A DNA stretch of 64,000 bases from Photobacterium sanguinicancri (GTDB lineage Bacteria > Pseudomonadota > Gammaproteobacteria > Enterobacterales > Vibrionaceae): positions 1,426,001 through 1,490,000 of the forward strand of contig NZ_AP024851.1 of the NCBI RefSeq assembly GCF_024346675.1, in the 5' to 3' direction. The position numbers and the translations under genes were made by a program. This document shows, in pieces, positions 8,575 to 18,535 of this stretch (position 1 is its first letter; every line of letters begins with the position of its first letter). Under the pieces are notes generated by a model. The model was not told where the DNA came from. It did not search any database and worked only from the letters and a program-made list of their open reading frames with translations.

Positions 8575-8637
8575 TTTTTCCTGTACTCACATTTTGTTGT
8601 GGTTATTATTAGTCAAAAAACAGGAAGTAATAATGAT

Positions 8638-10323
8638 ATGGTAGGAAACCAGAGTTCACCTTTTATTAATCAAGTTCATCTGCAGCGTCTCAAGCAGCTG
8701 TGCGAGCATTATGAACCACACCAAACCACAAAAACAGACATCCCTACCCTGTCTGAGCAACTAAGCTGCTCTGATCGAAATGTCGCTAAGTTAGTTAAAA
8801 CACTGGCAAATATTGGTTGGCTTTCTTGGCAACCGGGAAGAGGACGGGGGAATAAATCCGAAATCACTATCCTGACTGGCTTTGAAGCTACTTTAATGCA
8901 GATTCTTGAGCTGTACTGCCATAAAGGGCAACTGAGTGAAGCATCGCGCTATGCTGATGTGTTTGGATTTAGCGAAACCTTTCGTAAGCGCTTACCGCAC
9001 TGGCTGTCGGCAGCACAAGAAAACCTGAAAGCAAAGAACACCCTTATTACGCTTGTTCCTTATACCATCCCCAGCTTTCACCCGCTCTGGGCTTACCGTG
9101 CAGCTTCACGGCTCTATGTTGATGCCATGTTTGATACCTTGTTCACCTATGACGTAACCACCAAACGTATCCGCCCACACTTAGCACATTATTATGAATT
9201 TAGAGATAACGAGCTTTGGCTTCGTCTACGCCCTGATGTACTTTTCCATAATGGTGAAAAGCTTACCGCAGAGCACGTTGCGACTTGCCTAACGGATAGA
9301 ATGACGAAGTCTCATACCTATCAAAATCTTTATCGACATATTCAGAGTATACGTACGCAAGGCGCATGGGTTATTTTAACCATGACTCACAAGCAACATG
9401 CTATCCTCCACATCCTCGCCGATATGCATTCCTCTATTTATCTTGAAACAAGTGATAACGATATTCCCTATGGCACAGGGCCATTCAGACTAGAGTCATG
9501 CGATAAACATCAATGGGTACTGGCTAAAAACCCAGACTATTTTTCCAGTGGCGGTTTCATCGATAAAGCTGAATTTTGGACCAGCGATACCACAGAAGCG
9601 AAGGTCCAAGGTCATATTGTCCATCACGGTTATTCATCCAATGGCTTCACTGCTTGCGACCAAGTTGCACTCCAAACGGGTTGCGATATCATTTCGTTTC
9701 CCACCACCAAAAGCTCATTGTCGATGGATGAAAAAGCTTGGATTTTTCACCATGCGCGAGAGTTTTGTCATCACGTCACTCAGGATATTTTGCCTGTCGC
9801 CAACTCTGTCGTTGGTTACCACCAGCACCAAGGCGTCTACCTGTATCATCATGAGATGAAGCGACCAACTCAAACACTCAAGGTATTGGCATCGCACTCC
9901 AATAAATACCGCATCCAATTGCTTCAATATCTGGAAAGCAAAGGGGCTAACATTGAGGTATTTTCTGACGACGAATCCCAACATAGCCAATACGATATGG
10001 CTATTGGTGGCTATGTATTTTCCGATGACGATATGTTTGGTTACTACAAGTGGCTCATTTGTAGCTCAGTATTTAAGTACTGCTTATCGCCACAACAACA
10101 AGCGGTCTTTTTGAATATTGTCGATAAGCTCTTACTCACCAGCAGTAGTGAAACCAATTACTTAGATCAACTTCATCGTTGTGAAGATTGGCTCATTCAA
10201 CATGGCGTCTTCTTCCCTTTATGGCGAGATGCACTCAGTTATAACTTTGATAAATCACTACAAGGTGCAGAAACAGACAGCGCAGGCACGGTGTCGCTGA
10301 GAAAGTTGTGGTTTGAGGATTAA
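8638..10323 (+). CDS. sgrR: SgrR-family transcriptional regulator
   Basis: A 561-aa protein with an N-terminal winged helix-turn-helix (about residues 30-75, LSEQLSCSDRNVAKLVKTL) followed by a solute-binding-protein-like domain of the SBP family 5 type (LVPYTIPSFHPLW, then the DTLFTYD region). This is the SgrR architecture known from E. coli, where it senses sugar-phosphate stress and activates sgrS. The frame opens at a GTG at 8599, but AGGAAG precedes the ATG at 8638, which I take as the start. A PTS-importing sugar cluster in the same window makes a phosphosugar-stress role plausible. Its target RNA was not recognised nearby. Confidence 0.85.
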   Translation: MVGNQSSPFINQVHLQRLKQLCEHYEPHQTTKTDIPTLSEQLSCSDRNVAKLVKTLANIGWLSWQPGRGRGNKSEITILTGFEATLMQILELYCHKGQLSEASRYADVFGFSETFRKRLPHWLSAAQENLKAKNTLITLVPYTIPSFHPLWAYRAASRLYVDAMFDTLFTYDVTTKRIRPHLAHYYEFRDNELWLRLRPDVLFHNGEKLTAEHVATCLTDRMTKSHTYQNLYRHIQSIRTQGAWVILTMTHKQHAILHILADMHSSIYLETSDNDIPYGTGPFRLESCDKHQWVLAKNPDYFSSGGFIDKAEFWTSDTTEAKVQGHIVHHGYSSNGFTACDQVALQTGCDIISFPTTKSSLSMDEKAWIFHHAREFCHHVTQDILPVANSVVGYHQHQGVYLYHHEMKRPTQTLKVLASHSNKYRIQLLQYLESKGANIEVFSDDESQHSQYDMAIGGYVFSDDDMFGYYKWLICSSVFKYCLSPQQQAVFLNIVDKLLLTSSSETNYLDQLHRCEDWLIQHGVFFPLWRDALSYNFDKSLQGAETDSAGTVSLRKLWFED

Positions 10324-10347
10324 CGCTGTTAGCCGTTTAAAAAAGAA

Positions 10348-10373
10348 AAGAGGTATATTTTCATATACCTCTT
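10348..10373. terminator. Bidirectional terminator between sgrR and the DJ-1 gene
   Basis: AAGAGGTATA and TATACCTCTT form a stem with a short loop in the gap between two convergent genes. The minus strand has the better T-rich tract (TTTTCTTTTTT). Confidence 0.75.
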
Positions 10374-10420
10374 GGATCTTATTTCTCTCCCGTCAGTTCT
10401 GCTGACAGATCTAATCGTAT

Positions 10421-10987
10421 TTACCAGTGCTCAAAGTAAATATGGCTCGCTTGCCAATCAACTTTTTGCGGATCGTCGGTGAGCAGTGCTTTTGCCACAG
10501 TGAAAGCAAACTCGAAACTAACACCTAAGCCTTTACCACTGATAAATTTGCCGTCGATCACCACTTTTTGATCGACAAAATTACCATCAGCAAACTTCTT
10601 CTCAAGGCCGCCACCAGTGGTGTAATTGCGCCCTTGTAACAAGTTATTTGCCGCTAACACTTTAGCGCCAGATGAACATAAGGCACAGATGTATTTATCG
10701 GCCTCAATATGATGTTGCAAAAACTCAACCACCATAGGGTTAGCCGATAAGTTGTCGGTTCCTTTCGGGCCGCCTGGCATCATCACGGCATCGTAAGTTT
10801 GATGGCATTTATTGGCTAATGTGTCATCGGCACTGATCCGTGTTTCAAAGTAGGTTTGCAGCGACGTGGTTTCCATGCACGACAGCACATCCACCTTAAT
10901 ATCTAAACGACGCATGATGTCGATAAAAACAACCGCTTCACCTTCTTCAAAGCCGTCGGCCAACAGTACCGCTACTTGTTTTTCCAT
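10421..10987 (-). CDS. DJ-1/PfpI (YajL-like) family protein
   Basis: A 188-aa DJ-1 superfamily protein. The conserved acid lies in DGFEEGEAV (near Glu16) and the nucleophile elbow is CALCSSGAK with Cys104. The frame extends to 11050, but AGGAGC sits at the correct distance before the ATG at 10987. It follows eda by 11 bases in the kdgK-eda operon. YajL/DJ-1 homologues have been linked to oxidative-stress protection and to handling reactive carbonyls, so a role in coping with keto-sugar intermediates is possible. That link is inference from position only. Confidence 0.8.
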   Translation of the reverse strand: MEKQVAVLLADGFEEGEAVVFIDIMRRLDIKVDVLSCMETTSLQTYFETRISADDTLANKCHQTYDAVMMPGGPKGTDNLSANPMVVEFLQHHIEADKYICALCSSGAKVLAANNLLQGRNYTTGGGLEKKFADGNFVDQKVVIDGKFISGKGLGVSFEFAFTVAKALLTDDPQKVDWQASHIYFEHW

Positions 10988-10998
10988 CTTGTTCGCTC

Positions 10999-11664
10999 CT
11001 ATTCGCTTTGGCTCTGATTTTGACTTAGGTTTTGACCGAGCAGCGCGCACGTTTCACGTACATTTTTTGCAATCGTCGGCCAATCATTGGCGCGAATGGC
11101 GGCGGTTGGCGCTATCCAAGTTCCACCACACGTAAAGACTTGGGGAATGGCCAAGTACTCCATTAAATTGGCAGGCTTAACACCGCCTGTCGGCATTAAC
11201 TGGATATTACCGTAAGGGCCAGTTAGCGATTTCAGCATGCTGATCCCACCCGATGCTTCGGCAGGGAAAAACTTCATGGCTTGGATCCCCATCTCCAAGG
11301 CCTGTTCCACTTGGCTCGGATTATTAACGCCAGGAATAATTTTGATGCCCTTTTCTAGACAATGCTTAACAGTCGTGGGATTAAAGCCAGGACTCACCAC
11401 AAAATCAGCGCCCGCTGCCATTGCCGCGTCTGCCTGTTCGCCCGTTAATATCGTGCCAGCGCACAAGGTGATCTCAGGGTAAGCAGCGCGAATTTGGGCT
11501 ATCGCCTCTGCCGCCGCGTCGGTACGAAATGTAATTTCAGCCGCAGGTAAGCCATTTTCCACCAGCACTTTCGCCAAAGGAACCGCATCTTTCGCATCTT
11601 CGATTTGAATAACCGGCATCACACGCAGCGCACGTAACGCATCTATCCATGTATTAGTTTTCAT
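10999..11664 (-). CDS. eda: KDPG/KHG aldolase
   Basis: A 221-aa class I aldolase cleaving 2-keto-3-deoxy-6-phosphogluconate to pyruvate and glyceraldehyde 3-phosphate. Catalytic Glu43 lies in AAEITFRT and the Schiff-base Lys131 in AMKFFPAE, with the phosphate loop PTGGV later. Its start overlaps the end of kdgK by 11 bases, so the two are co-translated. It is the last step for the uronate half of GAG disaccharides. The last few residues are a Gln/Ser-rich tail (LGQNLSQNQSQSE) not typical of the family. Confidence 0.93.
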   Translation of the reverse strand: MKTNTWIDALRALRVMPVIQIEDAKDAVPLAKVLVENGLPAAEITFRTDAAAEAIAQIRAAYPEITLCAGTILTGEQADAAMAAGADFVVSPGFNPTTVKHCLEKGIKIIPGVNNPSQVEQALEMGIQAMKFFPAEASGGISMLKSLTGPYGNIQLMPTGGVKPANLMEYLAIPQVFTCGGTWIAPTAAIRANDWPTIAKNVRETCALLGQNLSQNQSQSE

Positions 11665-12634
11665 TTACTTCACTCATCGCTGTCGTTATATGATTAATTT
11701 GGTTAATTGGCACAATCGCGCCTTTGCATTGAATCACTTGGGCGGCTAATGCATTGCCCCAGTGGCACGATTCCGCCATAGACATGCCATGACACCACGC
11801 CGCTAAATAAGCGCCATTAAAGGAATCACCTGCCGCTGTGGTATCAACAACTAGGTCAACTTTCTGACCCGCCACAACGCCTTGTTGTTGGTGACAAGAC
11901 CACATCGCACCGTCAGCACCCAGCTTCACCACAACTTGGTCAATCCCCAATCGGTGGAGGCGATCGGCAATCAGCTCTGGTGGCGTATTGTCTTGATCAA
12001 GCAGTAAATCTTCATCCTCTGCAGTCACCAGCGCGATATCGCTAAGTTGATAAAGTAGGTCTAGCCACTTACGTGCTTCGCTGGCATTCGGCCATAAACG
12101 CGGACGATAATTCGAGTCCACGGCAATTTTCACGTTATGTTGTTTTAACGAAGCCAAAGCATGTAGCAATGCCGCTTTACCTTCATCAGGTAAAATCGCT
12201 AGCGATATACCCGACAAATAAATAAGGTCCATGGTTTTAAGCTGCTCAACGACAGCAAAAAAGCCATTGTGCTCGCACAAATATCGCGCGGCAGAATCGT
12301 TACGCCAGTAATGAAAACTACGCTCGCCAAAATCATCAATTTGAATAGCATAAAGCCCCGGCAGCTTGCCTTCCGTCGTCAGCACCAGAGAAGTATCAAT
12401 ACCTTCTTGCTGCCACATAGATCGCATGTTTTGGCTGTAGCTATCACAACCTAAGCCTGTGACGTAATAAGGTGTTAGCCCAGAGCAAAGACGGGAAAGA
12501 TAAACGGCAGTATTGAGCGTATCGCCACCATAGCTTTGCATTTGTTGCTCAAAAGGCTTGCCACTGAGTTCAATCATGCATTCGCCGATAATGGCAACTT
12601 TCTTTTGGGAAGTGGGTTGTCGCATCTTCATCAT
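11654..12634 (-). CDS. kdgK: 2-keto-3-deoxygluconate kinase
   Basis: A 326-aa PfkB-family sugar kinase. The N-terminal motif is AIIGECMIELSG, the substrate loop contains YGGDTLNTAVYL, and the catalytic anion-hole motif is DTTAAGDSFNGAYLA. These match bacterial KdgK, which makes KDPG from KDG. It is upstream of and overlaps eda. The upstream genes kduI and kduD in the other half of the cluster supply its substrate. A terminator at 12657-12707 separates it from kbaY, so it probably has its own promoter or depends on read-through. Confidence 0.92.
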   Translation of the reverse strand: MMKMRQPTSQKKVAIIGECMIELSGKPFEQQMQSYGGDTLNTAVYLSRLCSGLTPYYVTGLGCDSYSQNMRSMWQQEGIDTSLVLTTEGKLPGLYAIQIDDFGERSFHYWRNDSAARYLCEHNGFFAVVEQLKTMDLIYLSGISLAILPDEGKAALLHALASLKQHNVKIAVDSNYRPRLWPNASEARKWLDLLYQLSDIALVTAEDEDLLLDQDNTPPELIADRLHRLGIDQVVVKLGADGAMWSCHQQQGVVAGQKVDLVVDTTAAGDSFNGAYLAAWCHGMSMAESCHWGNALAAQVIQCKGAIVPINQINHITTAMSEVNEN

Positions 12635-12656
12635 TTATTGACCTAACGAATCAGAT

Positions 12657-12707
12657 TAAAAAAAGGGCTATGGTATTAGCGATGGGGGAACACCAATATT
12701 CATAGCC
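12657..12707 (-). terminator. Terminator between kbaY and kdgK
   Basis: GGCTATG and CATAGCC enclose a partly paired loop. On the minus strand the stem is followed by C and then a run of T. It lies about 50 bases after the kbaY stop. Confidence 0.7.
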
Positions 12708-12754
12708 AGGAGCATTAAGATAATGTTTTGTAAATTGTCAGAGTTATGCAGGTA

Positions 12755-13618
<864 letters not shown>

Positions 13619-13624
13619 CTAAAG

Positions 13625-13718
13625 ACCTTCGTTAACTTTCGCTTTAATCTTATTCGAAAAAGAAAGAAAGTAAATAGATCAAGATCACACTACACTTTCA
13701 AAGTGAAAACTTACGAAA
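13625..13718 (-). promoter_or_regulatory. kbaY control region: AgaR-like and CRP-like motifs
   Basis: The block contains TTAACTTTCGCTTTA, nearly identical to a block in the agaR/sulfatase divergent region at 44966-44982, then GAAAGAAAG, a half-conserved CRP-like site at 13674-13689 with a perfect TCACA arm, and the palindrome CACTTTCAAAGTG. CTTTCG-type repeats are typical of operators for DeoR-family AgaR. Assignment is by motif only. Confidence 0.5.
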
Positions 13719-15200
13719 CTAAAAGAAATGCGACATTTTCGATGTGTAACAGGTAATGCCTTTACGTAAAAGGTTATTTTTAGGCCTTAACGCCCTACCA
13801 CTCACCACTTCTAACGCCTTGTCAGCTAGGTTTTGTCGTAATAATCGGCGAGATAACGGCGTCTGCTCTTGGGTATACTCGCTCAAAAACAAAACCGTCA
13901 CCTCTTTCGTTTTGAAAGTCCCGATGACATGTGCATCGATGGCAGGGATTTGAAAGTCAAAATCGCCTTTTTCTATCTCTAATGGCAGCTCTTGTGCTTG
14001 CCACAAGCCAGTACGCCCGCCTACATAAAGCGCAATGTTCAACGCGCGCAAAGACCAAAAACTACTGGCTGGGCCGCTATAATTATCAACTAAGCGGCTA
14101 TCATCGTCGAAAACCCCTTGCGTTGGTGCGCCTGATTTAAGCGCGCCATTCGAAATGAAGTATTGAAGATTAGTGCGAAAAGCACGTTTCGCTTCACCTA
14201 TCGCTATCGCACTCGATTGTTGATCGACAGCGGCCAACAAGGGCACAGCAGCAGACAAGCGATAGCAGGCACTACGGCCAAACAAAGGCAAACCTTGGGG
14301 AGTAAAGAAGTACCGATAACCCGCCACAAAATCACTCATGGCTTGGTGAATAAAGGTCGCGTCGTAGTCAGGATCTATCTGATCGATCCAGTACAGGGAA
14401 TAGAAAAAGCCCCACACATTGTAATAGTCGTAATTGCCATTCGCGCCGTCACGGAACCAGCCATCACCGACATAAAACTCTTTTATTCTTTGATATTTAC
14501 TGTGATCAACCCACTCTTTACCGGTTAAATCTTTCAACACGAAACTCACGGTTAAGGTGAAAAGCTGCCAGTTGTTATCCAGTGTTTTAAGCGGCGGAAT
14601 TTGTTCAAACCACGCGGCTATTTGCTGTTGTTGCTGGGTATCCAGCTGCTGCCAAATATGCGCTTTGGTCAGCCAAAGGGTTAACGCTAAATCTGCACTT
14701 TCACAAATTCGCTGATCATAGTCGTGCAATTTACCCCAGTAGCCTTTATGACTCGGATCTGTCCCTGCTAGCAATGCTGTGCGGATAATGTTTACTACAT
14801 CAATCGGCTTACCGTTTAACCCTTGTAAAGGCGTGCACTCGCCCTCTTGGCTATGCAGCCAAGTCGCCAAGGTTGGAAGCACGCGGCTAACGCCTTCAAT
14901 AGCATCAGTACGCGCGGTCTGTTGGCTTGGCCGACCGGGGTAATAGGCATGGGTATAATCCCATACTGCATAATGTTCAAAGGCTTCCGCGGTATAAGCA
15001 ACCAAAGCTTCGCATTGCGCTTTCAGTGACGCGCCATCGTTACTGAACAACTTACGAATGGTTTCATCATGCTGCTGATAGGCCGACTTGCGATGACGCA
15101 AGCGCACGATGTTTTCCTTAAATAGCTTGAAATACATGGCCGCATCGGGATGTTCATAGGGGATGGTGGGCCGCGGCGTCGCAGCAATAGTCTTAGGCAT
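13719..15200 (-). CDS. DUF2264-type protein, putative GAG-processing enzyme
   Basis: A 493-aa protein without signal peptide or membrane segment. I recall this architecture as DUF2264: aromatic-rich blocks such as DGWFRDGANGNYDYYN, HQAMSDFVAGYRYFF and GPASSFWSLRALN suggest an alpha/alpha-toroid fold like that of glycoside hydrolases and lyases. It lies between sulfatase and kbaY, inside the GAG cluster and on the same strand, so it probably acts in the cytoplasm on an imported oligosaccharide. The reaction is unknown. A terminator hairpin lies just upstream, so it may be expressed from its own promoter. Confidence 0.72.
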   Translation of the reverse strand: MPKTIAATPRPTIPYEHPDAAMYFKLFKENIVRLRHRKSAYQQHDETIRKLFSNDGASLKAQCEALVAYTAEAFEHYAVWDYTHAYYPGRPSQQTARTDAIEGVSRVLPTLATWLHSQEGECTPLQGLNGKPIDVVNIIRTALLAGTDPSHKGYWGKLHDYDQRICESADLALTLWLTKAHIWQQLDTQQQQQIAAWFEQIPPLKTLDNNWQLFTLTVSFVLKDLTGKEWVDHSKYQRIKEFYVGDGWFRDGANGNYDYYNVWGFFYSLYWIDQIDPDYDATFIHQAMSDFVAGYRYFFTPQGLPLFGRSACYRLSAAVPLLAAVDQQSSAIAIGEAKRAFRTNLQYFISNGALKSGAPTQGVFDDDSRLVDNYSGPASSFWSLRALNIALYVGGRTGLWQAQELPLEIEKGDFDFQIPAIDAHVIGTFKTKEVTVLFLSEYTQEQTPLSRRLLRQNLADKALEVVSGRALRPKNNLLRKGITCYTSKMSHFF

Positions 15201-15235
15201 GGGATGTCTCTTTACAGGTAGAAGCAGATAAAGAA

Positions 15236-15253
15236 AGGCCTCCGAAGAGGCCT
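15236..15253 (-). terminator. Terminator after the sulfatase at 15263
   Basis: AGGCCTC and GAGGCCT close a four-base loop that reads TTCG on the minus strand, a stable cUUCGg-type hairpin, followed by TTTCTTT. It would uncouple the anSME-sulfatase unit from the DUF2264 gene. Confidence 0.75.
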
Positions 15254-15262
15254 AATTACACG

Positions 15263-16870
15263 TTACTTGGCAGAATCAGTCAGGATTTGGTAGCGATCTT
15301 GTCCCCAAGCGATTGGTGCTGGCTTGGTTTTAATCCAATCGTAAAAAGCCATTTTCAGCTCTTTCACTTTTTCTGGGTATTGCTTGGCGAGGTTTTTCGA
15401 CTCCGCAGGATCTTTGGCATAGTTGTAAAGCTCGTACTCACCTTTGCCATCATCGTAATAATGCAAAGACCAATTCTGATCTTTAATCGCCCATTCCCCT
15501 TTCGAATGCTTTTCAATGTAAGGGCTTGGAATGAATTCATTGGTTTCGTAAGTGATCCATTTCCAATAGTTACTCCAAAAATCAGCATTGCTTGAATCGT
15601 AGTGAAGTGCGCGTGGACCCGCCCAGTACAAGTAAGGGTGCGGTTGCTCGGCCTTGCCTTTTAGCAACGGCATAATGTCTTTACCGTCCACTTTCATTTC
15701 TGTTGGGATCTTAATACCAGCAGCAGCCAGTGCGGTTGGCAGAATATCCATCGCAGAAATCATAGTATTATCTGCTTTGCCTTCAGGAAGGTGTCCTTTC
15801 CAATGAGCAATAAACGGAACATGCACCCCACCGCGGTAACGCTGGCCTTTAAATGCGCGATCCATGCCGTTCATTGGCATTGGTGATTCATGCACGGCAC
15901 CGTTATCTGAAAGGAAGAAAATCAGGGTGTTCTCGTACTCACCCATTTCTTTCAATTTATCGATAATTTTACCTATGCCTTCATCGGACGCATTCACGTG
16001 GGCATAGTACTTATCGACTTCAAGATTACCGGTATTAAAGCGCTCCATGAACTTAGCAGGTGCAGGCTGTTCTAGCGGAATATGTGGCACGCTGTAAGCT
16101 AAGTTGATGAAGAAAGGCTGCTTTTCTTTATCCGCTTTTTCAATAAACTGGATAGCCTCATTAGTCAGGTTATAGGTGAGGTAACCTGGCGCTGGCGCAC
16201 TCTTTCCATTGCGGAATACGGTCGGTGAGTTATATAGCGCGGCACCTGACACATAGTAGCTGTAGGAATAATCGAAGCCTCGCTCTTCAGGGCCGTAGCC
16301 TGGTTCAGCAAGCGAGATTTGATTATCGTGGTAATCACGACTTTGCTCATCTTTAGGAATGAACTCTTTGCGAACTTTGGCGTTGTGGTACTTCCCAATA
16401 TTGGCCGTTGCGTAGCCGTTTTCGTTCATTAATGCCGGCAGCAATTTGATATCAAGCGGGATCCCCAGCTTGGCATCATCATTACTGTAGGTACCAAAGC
16501 TATGAGGGAAACGGCCTGTCATCATACCTGCGCGAGAAGGGCCACAAACAGGGGTTGCAACGTAGGCATTCGTCATCCGCACGCCTTCATTGGCTAGCTG
16601 GGTGATGTTTGGCATCGAGCGCTTCGCAGCATCATAAAGCTGGTCAAAATCGCCGTCGTAACGTGCGGGTACCGGACGCTTAACCAATTCATCTTTATTG
16701 ATATTATCTAGGGCAAAGTCCAATTGCGCAGACCCAAGATCATCCATCACAATCAATAACACATTGGGTTGTTCCACTTTTTCTGCCGCCTGACTCAGGG
16801 TCGGGGTAACAGCACAAGCAGCCGCAACAAAACCAGCAAGTATGGTTTTTTTCGGCAGTAACAGATTCAT
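15263..16870 (-). CDS. Secreted formylglycine-dependent sulfatase (S1 family)
   Basis: A 535-aa sulfatase with a Sec signal peptide (about residues 1-28, ending SQAAEK). The modification motif is CGPSR in TPVCGPSRAGMMTGR; its Cys becomes formylglycine. The metal-site motif VLLIVMDDLGSAQLD is near the start, and FFLSDNGAVHESPMP supplies the second Asp-Asn pair. It is co-transcribed downstream of the anSME gene (gap 50 bases), the enzyme that would modify it. A periplasmic GAG sulfatase acting on sulfated GalNAc or uronate residues is the likely role; regiospecificity cannot be read from sequence alone. Confidence 0.88.
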   Translation of the reverse strand: MNLLLPKKTILAGFVAAACAVTPTLSQAAEKVEQPNVLLIVMDDLGSAQLDFALDNINKDELVKRPVPARYDGDFDQLYDAAKRSMPNITQLANEGVRMTNAYVATPVCGPSRAGMMTGRFPHSFGTYSNDDAKLGIPLDIKLLPALMNENGYATANIGKYHNAKVRKEFIPKDEQSRDYHDNQISLAEPGYGPEERGFDYSYSYYVSGAALYNSPTVFRNGKSAPAPGYLTYNLTNEAIQFIEKADKEKQPFFINLAYSVPHIPLEQPAPAKFMERFNTGNLEVDKYYAHVNASDEGIGKIIDKLKEMGEYENTLIFFLSDNGAVHESPMPMNGMDRAFKGQRYRGGVHVPFIAHWKGHLPEGKADNTMISAMDILPTALAAAGIKIPTEMKVDGKDIMPLLKGKAEQPHPYLYWAGPRALHYDSSNADFWSNYWKWITYETNEFIPSPYIEKHSKGEWAIKDQNWSLHYYDDGKGEYELYNYAKDPAESKNLAKQYPEKVKELKMAFYDWIKTKPAPIAWGQDRYQILTDSAK

Positions 16871-16920
16871 TCTCTACTCCTTTATTTGAGGGTTAACTGT
16901 TGATTTGAAACCGAGTAAAA

Positions 16921-18174
16921 CTAACGAGGTTGTTCGCTATGCTTTAAATTCTTGAGGGTCGCCATTACGCTTGCGGCAACACCACCACGCTGAATTTCTT
17001 GAGTCATTAAGTGCATGGCTGGCGCTGTATGATGGAAAATGCGTTGATAAGAAGCGCACAGATAATTCTGCTTATGTTTCTCGCCTTGAATGGGCGTAAT
17101 GCGGTGTTTAGGGCAACCGCCATAACACAATGCATGGACTTCACATTGCTGGCATTTATCGGTCAATTTGGTCTGCTTGGCTTTGCCAAATCGCAGTTGC
17201 TGTTTGCTGGTTGCTAGCGAGGCGATGTTAGTGGTTGCGATATTGCCCAATTTATTGGCGGGATAAACGTAATGGTCACAAGAATACATGTCGCCATTGG
17301 CTTCCAAGATCATGGCTTGACCACACTCTTTGGATTGCACGCACACCGAAGCTGGGTAACCCATCCAAGTGGCGAGAATGCTATCGAACATACGGACAAA
17401 CACAGTACCGATATCCTCTTTCACCCACTCATCGAATACATCCGTCATAAACTGGCCATAGCCTTTCGCAGGCACAGAAAAGTGGGCTAATTTGGGGTCT
17501 GAATTTAGCGTGTAATGGCCGCTGGCTGCGCTTTGGCAACTAGGCTCAACTTCAACAATGGGAATAAATTGCATGAACTGCGCGCCTAATTGTTTTAGCG
17601 CGAGATAGGTTTCCTTACCACGGTGCCAGTTCTTATCGTTAATCACCGTGAGGGTATTGAACTCAACCTGATACTCTTTGAGTAAATCAATCGCTTGCTT
17701 AACACGTGCAAAAGTTGGTTTTCCGTTTACCGAAATACGATACTGATCGTGCACCTCGGCTACACCATCAATCGACACCCCGATCAGAAAATTATGTTGC
17801 TTGAAAAATGCCGCCCACTGCCGATTTATCGCTATCGCATTGGTCTGAAAACTGTTGGTAATGGTTTTGCCATTGGCATACTGCGCTTGGTATTTCACAA
17901 CCGATTCATAAAATGCCAATCCCGCCAGTGTTGGCTCACCACCTTGCCACGCAAAATCGATGGTATCGGCATCTTGCGATCGAATGTAATCACGCACATA
18001 GCGCTTTAGCATCCCATCCGACATACGATCAGATGACATGCCAGCAGGCGTAACCTCACCACCATCGAGCATGGTTTCTTTTTCTAGATAGAAGCAATAG
18101 TCACACTTTAAGTTACAACGATAACTCGCAGGCTTTGCCATCATATGAAAACGGGCGTTCTGTGTTTGCTTCAT
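16921..18174 (-). CDS. Anaerobic sulfatase-maturating enzyme (radical SAM)
   Basis: A 417-aa radical-SAM protein. The iron-sulfur motif is Cys20-x3-Cys24-x2-Cys27 (YRCNLKCDYCFY), followed by the SAM-binding FAWQGGEPTLAG. A C-terminal SPASM region with many cysteines (VCVQSKECG, YSCDHYVYP, CQQCEVHALCYGGCPKH) holds the auxiliary clusters. It oxidises the active-site Cys of sulfatases to formylglycine in the cytoplasm before export. It is the only maturase seen for the three sulfatases in the window, all of which have Cys-type sites. It leads the operon with the sulfatase at 15263-16870. Confidence 0.92.
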   Translation of the reverse strand: MKQTQNARFHMMAKPASYRCNLKCDYCFYLEKETMLDGGEVTPAGMSSDRMSDGMLKRYVRDYIRSQDADTIDFAWQGGEPTLAGLAFYESVVKYQAQYANGKTITNSFQTNAIAINRQWAAFFKQHNFLIGVSIDGVAEVHDQYRISVNGKPTFARVKQAIDLLKEYQVEFNTLTVINDKNWHRGKETYLALKQLGAQFMQFIPIVEVEPSCQSAASGHYTLNSDPKLAHFSVPAKGYGQFMTDVFDEWVKEDIGTVFVRMFDSILATWMGYPASVCVQSKECGQAMILEANGDMYSCDHYVYPANKLGNIATTNIASLATSKQQLRFGKAKQTKLTDKCQQCEVHALCYGGCPKHRITPIQGEKHKQNYLCASYQRIFHHTAPAMHLMTQEIQRGGVAASVMATLKNLKHSEQPR

Positions 18175-18199
18175 CGTAATTCCATATCTCGAATCGAAG

Positions 18200-18350
18200 G
18201 AGTTTGAAAATACTACGAAAGAAATCGTAAGAATAAAATGACAAAAGTCACAATAAAGACTATTTCAAAAGCAATTGAAAGAAAGGAGGAAGCTAAAGAT
18301 CGATATCAATCGAAAATGAAAGAAGTAAAGCGAAGGAAGTGAAAGTCGCT
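18200..18350 (-). promoter_or_regulatory. anSME-sulfatase control region
   Basis: Upstream of the anSME start are several CGAAAG/GAAAG motifs (for example ACGAAAGAAATCGTAAG) and a CRP-like site at 18237-18252 with a perfect TCACA arm. The same motif types occur upstream of kbaY and between agaR and the sulfatase at 45166, so the promoters are probably co-regulated by AgaR and CRP. Confidence 0.45.
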
Positions 18351-18387
18351 TGGTAATTAAGGTACGACAGAATCGCTTGGTGATCAC

Positions 18388-18426
18388 ACGAGCTAGCAAC
18401 AGTAGCTAGCTCGTTGTTGGACAAAG
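18388..18426. repeat. Hairpin with a TTGGACAAAG tail, left edge of the accessory island
   Basis: ACGAGCTAGC and GCTAGCTCGT form a 10-bp stem, followed by TGTTGGACAAAG. The tail loosely matches the TTCTGGACAAAA tail of the elements at 23986 and 27580. It may instead be an ordinary terminator, since a similar stem occurs at 57454-57480. Confidence 0.4.
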
Positions 18427-18535
18427 ATGTGTTATATGTTTTGCTAATTTAGCAATGCATGAATTAGTTGATGTATGGGAATTCTAACTCACTTAGATGA
18501 TTGTCCCGTATTGCTGGAGAAGATCAGTTCAAGTA

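Noticed and set aside
8149..8637. SgrS small RNA next to sgrR
   Set aside because: No SgrS seed pairing region or Hfq-type terminator could be recognised in the gap.
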